Source: an uncultured Clostridia bacterium (GTDB lineage: Bacteria > Bacillota > Clostridia > Christensenellales > UBA1242). Taken from it: DNA of 64,000 bases. Positions 40,059 through 48,087 of this stretch are shown in pieces (position 1 is the first letter of the stretch; each line of letters starts with the position of its first letter). Where the stretch lies: the NCBI GenBank assembly GCA_947053595.1, contig CAMRSX010000002.1:83098-147097 (forward strand). Direction: 5' to 3'. Under the pieces are notes generated by a model. The model was not told the origin of the DNA and did not search any database. It was given only the letters and a program-made list of their open reading frames with translations. The translations under genes and the position numbers were made by a program.

Positions 40059-40108
40059 TTGTTTTTTGAGATTTTGCATTTTTGTTTGGTGTGTTTTGAA
40101 AGTTTTCA

Positions 40109-40166
40109 TTGCACAACATGTGGTGTATTATGTTTGCATATCACACAATGCGCGGTGTATTATGCA
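40109..40166. repeat. GTGTATTATG palindrome family (copy 3)
   Basis: tgtggtgtattatgtttgcatatcacacaatgcgcggtgtattatgcaagc. Confidence 0.6.
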
Positions 40167-41134
40167 AGCAAAAAGTTGACATCCACAAGCGCATAGAAAA
40201 TGTCGTTTTCGGTTCGGTCAACATTTTCATCCAATGTGAGATTGTCCACCAAAATTCCGCAACCAGCCAAAAGCTGAAAGGAAAAAACTTGTGCATTTTC
40301 ATCAGTTTGTTTGCAAGGCACAAACTGCCCATTGCTGTTTTTTTGCACAAACATCTTTTGTCCATTTTTGTCTAAGATGTTGCCTTCTGCATCGGCAGAC
40401 TGGCTGAAAAGCGCGCTTTCTGCTGCAAACATTTTTTGCACTTTGTTGGCAAAAGCAAAGTTGATGTTGCCAATCACAAACTTTCTGCCTTCAAAGGTTG
40501 TCAGCTGCAGGCAATCGAATTGTTTTTTGCTGAACTCGTCCACATTTTTGCAAAGCTTGAGTTTTTGGAATTTTCCAAGCTGCTGCGACAAACTTCTGTT
40601 GTTTGCCAGCATAACCGAAAAAAATTTCAGCATAGCGCTTTGCTCAACCTTCAAAAAATCGCCCACTTTCACATCTTCATTTTCAAACTCCAGCCCTTCC
40701 AGCAGCATGGCATTGCTTTGAGTGGAAGAAAAGCCGCTTTGTGTGCGAAGCACGCGAAAGTCTCTGTCACAAATCAAAAATTGTCCACCATTTTCCACGG
40801 CAAAAAGTTCTTCTCTTTCTGACAGATGGATGACAAACTTGTTTGGGAACACCGTTTCAATGTTTTGCACCCTAAGATAGGCAAAATTTGGATTTATTGC
40901 AGCGTGATTTTCAATGTTTGAAATTGACCTTTTTTTGCTTTCAAACAGCACACACGCGCCCTTGCGAAAGCCGCCCGCCTCAATAATCTCTTGCTGTGAC
41001 GCCAAAAAATTTTGCGTTGTGGATGCAAACTGCACCGAAACTGACGACAGCGCAAAAAGCGTCCAAAATAAGATGAGCACAGCGGCAACAACGCAAACTA
41101 TGGCAGAAAGTGTGATGATAAGTTTTTTGTTCAA
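40160..41134 (-). CDS. FtsQ/DivIB-like cell division protein (POTRA)
   Basis: N-terminal TM; AAINPNFAYLRVQNIETVFPNKFVIHLSEREELFAVENGGQFLICDRDFRVL; adjacent to murA. Confidence 0.75.
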   Translation of the reverse strand: MNKKLIITLSAIVCVVAAVLILFWTLFALSSVSVQFASTTQNFLASQQEIIEAGGFRKGACVLFESKKRSISNIENHAAINPNFAYLRVQNIETVFPNKFVIHLSEREELFAVENGGQFLICDRDFRVLRTQSGFSSTQSNAMLLEGLEFENEDVKVGDFLKVEQSAMLKFFSVMLANNRSLSQQLGKFQKLKLCKNVDEFSKKQFDCLQLTTFEGRKFVIGNINFAFANKVQKMFAAESALFSQSADAEGNILDKNGQKMFVQKNSNGQFVPCKQTDENAQVFSFQLLAGCGILVDNLTLDENVDRTENDIFYALVDVNFLLA

Positions 41135-42390
41135 TCTTCAATCCTTTTGATTTCAGCGCCCAAAAGTTTATATTTTTCTTCAATTCTTTCATAGCCACGG
41201 TCGATATATTCCACATTGTGCACGGTGGTGTACCCTTCTGCTTTTAAGCCCGCAATCACCAGCGCAGCCCCTGCGCGAAGGTCGGTTGCAAAGACATCCG
41301 CCCCATACAACTGCTCCACGCCAACAACGCAAGCAGAGCGGTCTTTCACCACAATGTTTGCGCCCATTTTGCGCAGTTCCATAACATGCCCAAACCGATT
41401 TTCAAACAAGTTCTCTTGAATGATGCAAACACCGCTGCAAACAGATTGCAACGTCATCATCTGAGGCTGAAGGTCGGTTGGAAAATGTGGATATGGCAAA
41501 GTTTGAATTTTTTCAATTGAAGAAAGCCTTCTGTCCGCTTTCACCCTTATTTTATCATCAAACACATCAATTTGGCAAGCACTTTGCCTTAAAAACGAAA
41601 TTAAGCTTTCGTTGTGGCGATATATTGCATTTTCAATCATCACATCACCGCCGCAAGTTGCAACCGCCAAAAGATATGTGCCGGCAACAATGCGGTCGCT
41701 CATCACGGCAAACTCTCCACCATGCAGGCTTTTAACGCCTTCAATTTCAATGCAGTCAGTGCCTGCACCTCTCACCTTTGCGCCCATTTTGTTGAGAAAA
41801 TTTTGAAGGTCAACCACCTCCGGTTCTTTTGCCACATTCTTAAGCGTGGTGACGCCGTCAAGCAAACACGCACAAAGCATCAGGCTTTCGGTGGCGCCCA
41901 CACTTGGAAACGGAAAGACAACTTCACCACACCGCATGTTTTCGCCGTGGCAATATATGTAACCATGTTTTTCAACCACCCTCACCCCAAGCGCCTTAAA
42001 GCCATTGAGATGAATGTCAATGGGTCTGGAGCCAATTTTGCAGCCGCCCGGATAGGCAATCACTGCCTTCTTAAATCTTCCCAGCATTGCTCCCAAAAAG
42101 ATGATGGAAGCCCGCACCTTTTGCGCAAGAGTGTGCGTGATGCTTTTGTTTTCCAAACCGGTTGTGTCCAAAAGTAACTTCTTGCCCGACAACTGGCTTT
42201 TTGCGCCCAAGGTTTGCAAAATTTGCCTCATGCAATCAAGGTCGGACAAATCCACATAATCAGAAAGTTGCACCTGTCCGTCGCACAGCACAACCCCCGC
42301 CATAATTGGCAAAAAAGCGTTTTTGGAGGCTTCAACACTCACAACCCCCTCCAGCTTCTTGCCGCCATAAATCATCAAATTTTCACTCAT
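41131..42390 (-). CDS. murA: UDP-N-acetylglucosamine 1-carboxyvinyltransferase
   Basis: KLEGVVSVEASKNAFLPIMAGVVLCDG... FPTDLQPQMMTLQSVCSG... DLRAGAALVIAGLKAEG. Confidence 0.96.
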   Translation of the reverse strand: MSENLMIYGGKKLEGVVSVEASKNAFLPIMAGVVLCDGQVQLSDYVDLSDLDCMRQILQTLGAKSQLSGKKLLLDTTGLENKSITHTLAQKVRASIIFLGAMLGRFKKAVIAYPGGCKIGSRPIDIHLNGFKALGVRVVEKHGYIYCHGENMRCGEVVFPFPSVGATESLMLCACLLDGVTTLKNVAKEPEVVDLQNFLNKMGAKVRGAGTDCIEIEGVKSLHGGEFAVMSDRIVAGTYLLAVATCGGDVMIENAIYRHNESLISFLRQSACQIDVFDDKIRVKADRRLSSIEKIQTLPYPHFPTDLQPQMMTLQSVCSGVCIIQENLFENRFGHVMELRKMGANIVVKDRSACVVGVEQLYGADVFATDLRAGAALVIAGLKAEGYTTVHNVEYIDRGYERIEEKYKLLGAEIKRIED

Positions 42391-42595
42391 ATAAAATAGT
42401 TTATGAAAGTTTGCATTTTTTGGTTTTATTTTCGGAAAAATAACATCAAAAACGGAGAAAAAAATTCACAAAAAGCGCTTAAAAATAATTTTTCAAAAAT
42501 TTACATAAAAAACTGTCTTTTGCTTGTAAAAAGTGTCGAAATCATGATATACTATAGATGACAAATTTTTGCACACAAAAATAAGGAGAATTGAA

Positions 42596-43777
42596 ATGGC
42601 AAGAAACCCATCTTATGACTTTAAAAACCTTTCAAAAGCGCACCAAGACTGCCTTAGTTTAATTGAGACCTTGGGCATATATGAACTGCGCGCTTTGGCA
42701 AGAGTGTTTGGAGATAATTCCCCAACAGTTTCAAAGAGGGATGACCACATCCGCATTGTCATGGACAAAATCATTTCTGGCGAAGAAGTTAAATCCATTC
42801 CAATGCGTCCGGGCAGACCATACAAACAGCTGTCTAACATTGAAGGAATTTTGGCAGAATTGTCGCAAATCACTGGAAAGGATTACACTCTCAAAACAAA
42901 TCAAACCAGAAACGTCAACCGCTCTCAAAAGATTGTTGTTTTCAGACAAGTTGAGGAAGACATCCTGAGTCAACAACTTTTTCCAATTGAAGTGCGCGGC
43001 GTTTTGCTGGAAAAAAGCGAAAAAGAGTTTGTGCTTAGCGACATCGAAACCAACACCATTGTGCTTGTGAAAAAAGATGGAAACGAAATGTTGAAGCCAT
43101 TTGACTTCATAACTGGCACCGCCGTGGTTATGAACACACAAAATGAATATATGATGAACGACATCAAAAGCATAAACTTCCAAAGCGCAAAAACATATCA
43201 CGACTTTGTTGCCCCATACAAACTTGCCGTGCCAACCGAAACACTTGACTTGGACGGAAAGAAAATTTTGCTTGGCTCCAGATATTTGTTGAAAGATGTT
43301 AAATTTGCCGACAACAAAACAGAAATTCAAGCAATCCTTAAAAAACTGAACGAAAACAAAATTGTTTCGCTTGCCATTGTGCCAAATGTTATGTATGAAG
43401 ATGTGATGCCAATCAAACAGCTTGGCTTCAACAATGTGTTCATGATTAAATATGACGAAAGCCCATTTGTTGCGTCTGAAATTTTTAACAACTTCATCAA
43501 TCACATCATTCGCCTGCAAGAGCAAGGCTTGAGCATTGCAATTTTTGTTCAAGACCTCACCACCCTTGCCGATTTTGTGGATTATGCATACAAAAACAAC
43601 ACCAAAGCCCTGATGGGACACACCGAAATGGCTGTGGAAGCCATCAAAAAAGTGGTGCTTTTGGCAAGAGATGGCGGAGATGGCAAACACACCACTCTTT
43701 TTGCAACGCTGGACGATTCCGACCTCACCGACCCACTGTTTGTGACAAGCGTATACAAAGTTTCAAAGCGTCTGTGA
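42596..43777 (+). CDS. Rho-like protein with no visible Walker A P-loop
   Basis: Rho_N-like N-terminus, cold-shock-like RNA-binding region, and C-terminal stretches alignable to Rho; ATG at 42596 with AAGGAG. Confidence 0.6.
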   Translation: [393 protein letters not shown]

Positions 43778-43917
43778 CGCTTTTTCTTGTGCAAAAAGTG
43801 CATTTCACTTGCCGCATTTGTTTTTTGCACTTTCATCGCGCTTTTTCTTGCCGCTTTTTGCAAGCGCATCCCCTTTTTGTTTGACTTTTGCTGATTTTTT
43901 AAATTATAATATCAATT

Positions 43918-44769
43918 ATGAACATTCTTCAACTTTCAATTCCAAGCGGCTTTTCAATTGGAAAGCTGACAATAAATTTTTATGGGCTGATAAGCGCCCT
44001 TTCATATCTTTTGGGCGTTGTGATAGCCATGAAAAATGCCAAAAAGCGAGGCTTTAAGTCTGAAGACATCCTCACCCTTGCATGTTATGTCATTCCGCTT
44101 TGCATTGTTGGCGCAAGGCTTTATTATGTGTTGTTCAAGCTGGATAATTACACCAATTTTGTGGACATCTTCAAAATTTGGGAAGGCGGTTTGGCGTTTT
44201 ATGGCGGGCTGATTGGCGGCGCTGGGGGCGTGCTGCTGTTTTGCCTCATCCACAAAAAAAACTTTGTTGCTTTGGCTGACATCATTGCCCCTGCTCTCAT
44301 CATCTCACAAGCGCTGGGGCGCTGGGGAAATTTCTTCAATCAAGAAGCTTATGGCAACTTTCTTGAAAACCCTTCCACGCACTGGTTTCCACTTGGGGTG
44401 TTCATCGAAAACTGCACACAAGAGGGCTGCCTATGCACAGGAAGCGGCTGGCACCAAGCAACATTTTTTTATGAAAGCCTTTGGTGCGCCGTGTCCTTTG
44501 TCATTTTGCAGCTGATGCTTTCAAAAGTGAACTTCAAAAAAAATGGCGCCATTGCAGCGGGATATTTCATTTTGTATGGCATTGAAAGAGCCATTGTTGA
44601 GGGTATGAGAACGGACAGCTTATATATTGGCAGCGTGAGGGTTTCGCAGCTTCTCAGCGGGATTTTCATTGCTGTGGGCGTGGCATATTTTGCCCTTTAT
44701 TTCCTTTCAACCAAAAGGAAAAAGGACAGTTTTTCAAAAATTATGGATGTGCTTAAAAAGGATTTATAA
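43918..44769 (+). CDS. lgt: Prolipoprotein diacylglyceryl transferase
   Basis: INFYGLISALSYLLGV... GGLAFYGGLIGGAGGV... ALGRWGNFFNQEAYG... GIERAIVEGMRTDSLYIG. Confidence 0.96.
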   Translation: MNILQLSIPSGFSIGKLTINFYGLISALSYLLGVVIAMKNAKKRGFKSEDILTLACYVIPLCIVGARLYYVLFKLDNYTNFVDIFKIWEGGLAFYGGLIGGAGGVLLFCLIHKKNFVALADIIAPALIISQALGRWGNFFNQEAYGNFLENPSTHWFPLGVFIENCTQEGCLCTGSGWHQATFFYESLWCAVSFVILQLMLSKVNFKKNGAIAAGYFILYGIERAIVEGMRTDSLYIGSVRVSQLLSGIFIAVGVAYFALYFLSTKRKKDSFSKIMDVLKKDL

Positions 44770-44904
44770 CCCGTCAAGCCCCTGCCGGCAAAAGGGTGCA
44801 AATTGAAAAAGAAGAAATAAAGAAATAAAGAAGAAAAAAAAAGAGGAAAGTGATGGCTTCCTTTTTTTTGATATTTTTCACATTTTTGAGCCATAATCTT
44901 TTTA

Positions 44905-45404
44905 TGAACGGAAGAGTTTTTGGCATAAGAAAAAGCAACATCCTAAAAGCAATCACACTGCTGTTGCTGTTGCTGTTTGCGGCATATGTTGTTGCCTCAA
45001 TTTTTCTCTTCAAAAATTCTTCGCTTTGGTTTTACGCTTTTTGCATCTTTCTTGGAAGCTATGAGGCCGTTAAAAGCTTTTTGTTTAAGTATGACAGCTG
45101 CCTATACATCGGTTCGCTGTTTCTTGCAGTTGGTGTGGTGGGCTTTGTGTTTTCTTACACCAACACCTCCAATTTTGCCGCCTTTTTCATTGCGCTGGCT
45201 TTCATTGCCGCCTCAGTTTCCACTTACATCTTCACAGGGCAAAGTTTTCACCTTGTGATTGCTTTTTCGATATTTTTCGTGGGGATTTATTGCTTCTTAT
45301 ATATAAAAAATTTGATTACCACCCCAATTTTAATTGCTTTTTTGGTGCCATTTTTGGTATTATTGATTTTGGAGATTTTAATATTATGTTTTCACAAGAA
45401 ATAA
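44905..45404 (+). CDS. Multi-TM membrane protein
   Basis: MNGRVFGIRKSNILKAITLLLLLLFAAYVV...; overlaps the next gene by 19 nt; start approximate. Confidence 0.55.
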
Positions 45405-46003
45405 ATGGATATAACAAATCTGAGGTGGATGCCTACGTTCAAAAACTTAGGGCAAGCTATGAAGCCAAGCTTATGGAGGAGAAGCTGAAAACCCTTGACA
45501 GCGAGAAGCGGCTGCTTGACTTAAAAAACGAACACAGCGAAATTGAAAACAAAGAAAAAAACATTCTCAACGCGCTTAATGTGATTGAAAAAGCCAAAAA
45601 GTTTCAAGAGGAAGGCTCAAAAAACTTTTATAAGCTGATTATGGACAAACTGGAGCTGTTGATTAAGGAATTAAGCTCCAAGTTCCCTTCTTTGCGAAGA
45701 GACCAAAACTTTGAGGACATCATCAGCGAGTTTACAAGCATGCTGACAAACTATAAGGACAATTTGGACAAAGTGACGGACATCACCCGCCCAATCTATT
45801 CGGACAACGACAGCATGAGAATGCTTTTGGGTAAAATGCAAGACTATAAAAAAACTCAGGATGCGCCAAAGGAAGTGCACATTGCAACCACCCGCACGCG
45901 TGGCATCCCAGCAAGCGAAAGCGGCTTCAGCTTTGAAGAAGCGCTCAACCCAACAGACAATTTGGAAGAAATTATGAAAGCGTTTGATTTTTACAACGAA
46001 TAA
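45386..46003 (+). CDS. DivIVA-domain coiled-coil protein
   Basis: MFSQEINGYNKSEVDAYVQKLRASYEAKL; ATG at 45386 with GGAG upstream. Confidence 0.75.
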   Translation: MFSQEINGYNKSEVDAYVQKLRASYEAKLMEEKLKTLDSEKRLLDLKNEHSEIENKEKNILNALNVIEKAKKFQEEGSKNFYKLIMDKLELLIKELSSKFPSLRRDQNFEDIISEFTSMLTNYKDNLDKVTDITRPIYSDNDSMRMLLGKMQDYKKTQDAPKEVHIATTRTRGIPASESGFSFEEALNPTDNLEEIMKAFDFYNE

Positions 46004-46107
46004 GCACAAAAAACAACCTCTTGCGCTGCAATTTCAAGCGCCCTGCCTTTGCCACTTTTTTCGGGCTGAGGCAAAAGCAAAAAAAACAAAATCAAAGGAG
46101 AAAGAAG

Positions 46108-46359
46108 ATGATTGAATTTAAGTTTGATACACAACTTTTGATTGAAGGCAAAAACCTTTCTGACGATGCAATCAGAGAATACATCACCCAAAACATCGAG
46201 GGCGATTGCCTGCTGGTGGTTGGCGACGACGAGATGATTAGGCTTCACTTTCACACCAACACGCCTTGGAAGGTGCTGGAATATTGCGACAGCCTTGGCG
46301 ACATTCAAGACATTGTTGTTGAAAACATGCAGCGCCAAGCAAACGGCCTCAATGGCTGA
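46108..46359 (+). CDS. Stand-alone small domain similar to the FakA (YloV/DAK) C-terminal region
   Basis: IEGDCLLVVGDDEMIRLHFHTNTPWKVLEYCDSLGDIQDIVVENMQRQ; SD AAAGGAGAAAGAAG. Confidence 0.7.
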   Translation: MIEFKFDTQLLIEGKNLSDDAIREYITQNIEGDCLLVVGDDEMIRLHFHTNTPWKVLEYCDSLGDIQDIVVENMQRQANGLNG

Positions 46360-46368
46360 AAAAGCATT

Positions 46369-46401
46369 TAAAAAAGAGGGAAAGTTCATTCTCTCTTTTT
46401 T
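46369..46401. terminator. Bidirectional terminator
   Basis: AAAAAAGAGGGAAagttcaTTCTCTCTTTTTTT between convergent genes. Confidence 0.7.
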
Positions 46402-46445
46402 TATTTTGCTTAAAATTTCAACGCCACCAAAAAACGGTTTTTTGC

Positions 46446-47510
46446 TCACTTAAAAAACAAGGTTAAAAACATGCCGCTTGCCACGCCAATAACATATTGC
46501 AACAACACAATGCCCAAATTTTCAACAGGGTGCGCTTTGTTTTTTGTCCACAAAATCACCAAGCCAACGCCTGCCCCCGTGGTGAGCCCCGCCACCAACG
46601 CCGGAAAGCCCAAACTGCCCACCATAAACAGCTCCACCAAAAGCACAGAAGACGCGCAATTTGGAATCAGCCCAATCAAGCTTGCAATCACAACCTGCAC
46701 ATACAAGTTTTCTGTCAGCATGCTTTCCAAAAATTCTGTTCCGCAGCTGCCAACAATCATGTTGATTATGAAGGTTGCAACAAAGATGTAAATCACAATG
46801 TTGAATGTGTGGTCAAACGCATCCACCAAGATGTTGTTTCCACAGCACTGCCCATGGGTGTGTCCGCAGTCAGAATTGCAGTGTTCGCTATGCACATGCC
46901 CACATTGATGATGGCTGTGGATGTGCTGATGATTTTCTTCATGGTGATGCGTCGCACTCTCTTGCACGCATTCGTGAGCGCAACTTTCGTGATGCTTGCC
47001 ATGCTCTTCAGCAAAAGCCTCGCTATGCTTTTCAACAAAGGTTCCACCAGCCTCCTCAGCGCAATGCACCTTGCAATGCTGCCCAACACGCCTCTTTCGT
47101 TTTGAAATCAGCGCAATCACCAAATCAATCACATATCCCCACGCAATGGCCAAAACCAGTTTCAAACCAATCAAAATCAGCATGCTGACAATGCTGTCAG
47201 CGTTGGAAAGCATGATGGGAATGGCCTCGTCGGAGGTTGCAATGAAAACCGCCACCAGTGTGCCCAAAGAAAGCTTGCGAGAAGAATATAAATCTGCCAC
47301 CACTGAGGAAAAGCCACACTGAGGCACGCAACCCAAAAGCGAAGCATAAAAAACACTGGCTTTTTTGTTTTTGGAAAGAAACTTGGAAAACTTGTGGCTG
47401 TGGTCATGCGAAAGAAAAGCCACCAAAAGATAGGCAAGAAAAAGAATTGGAATCACCTTCATGCAATCCAACACAGCATCATACAAAGCGTCCACAAAAA
47501 TCTCTGCCAT
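46446..47510 (-). CDS. ArsP/putative Mn-transporter-like permease with His/Cys-rich loop
   Basis: Two related membrane halves (LLGCVPQCGFSSVVADLYS / LIGLIPNCASSVLLVELFM); loop HHHEENHQHIHSHHQCGHVHSEHCNSDCGHTHGQCCG. Confidence 0.8.
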   Translation of the reverse strand: MAEIFVDALYDAVLDCMKVIPILFLAYLLVAFLSHDHSHKFSKFLSKNKKASVFYASLLGCVPQCGFSSVVADLYSSRKLSLGTLVAVFIATSDEAIPIMLSNADSIVSMLILIGLKLVLAIAWGYVIDLVIALISKRKRRVGQHCKVHCAEEAGGTFVEKHSEAFAEEHGKHHESCAHECVQESATHHHEENHQHIHSHHQCGHVHSEHCNSDCGHTHGQCCGNNILVDAFDHTFNIVIYIFVATFIINMIVGSCGTEFLESMLTENLYVQVVIASLIGLIPNCASSVLLVELFMVGSLGFPALVAGLTTGAGVGLVILWTKNKAHPVENLGIVLLQYVIGVASGMFLTLFFK

Positions 47511-47576
47511 AACTCCCCTTTTGGAATATATTGTAACATATATTATTCAATATTTCAAATAAAATTTCAAAAATGC

Positions 47577-47634
47577 GTTGACTTATCAACCAGCTTGTGA
47601 TATATTTAATTTGTAAACAAGTTGATTAGTCAAC
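47577..47634 (+). promoter_or_regulatory. MarR-autoregulated promoter with two operators
   Basis: TTGACT(47578-47583)-17 bp-TATATT(47601-47606); near-palindromes GTTGACTTATCAAC(47577-47590) and GTTGATTAGTCAAC(47621-47634). Confidence 0.8.
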
Positions 47635-47665
47635 CAAACAAAAAAAACACAAAAAGGAGTTCAAA

Positions 47666-48076
47666 ATGGAGGACGAAGCTTTTGTCATAAAGAAGCTGAT
47701 GCTCATAAAAAAGATATATTCCAAATATTTTTGCGAAAAAGGTTCAAACAAACTCACTTCCGCCTTTGCAGTGTTTGTTGAAGCGTTAAGCGAAAGGGAG
47801 TTTTCCTCTCAGCAAGAGTTGTCGCAACACCTTGGCTGCAACAAGGCGCACACCAGCAGAACACTTTTAAAAATGCAACTCATGGGCTTGATTAAGCCCG
47901 TTTGCAAAAACATCACCCTCACAGAAAAGGGCAAGCAATATGCCCAAATGGTGAAGCAGAAGCAAAGAAAAATGAAGCAAGAACTGCTTTGTGGCATTTC
48001 AGAAAGCGAATTAAAGGTTTTTAAAAGCGTGCTGGACAAAATTTTAAATAACGGAAAAGTTTTTGAAAATAGCTAA
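47666..48076 (+). CDS. MarR-family transcriptional regulator
   Basis: Winged-helix: SREFSSQQELSQHLGCNKAHTSRTLLKMQLMGLIKPVCKNITLTEKGKQYAQMV. Confidence 0.8.
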   Translation: MEDEAFVIKKLMLIKKIYSKYFCEKGSNKLTSAFAVFVEALSEREFSSQQELSQHLGCNKAHTSRTLLKMQLMGLIKPVCKNITLTEKGKQYAQMVKQKQRKMKQELLCGISESELKVFKSVLDKILNNGKVFENS

Positions 48077-48087
48077 AGGAGAAAAAT

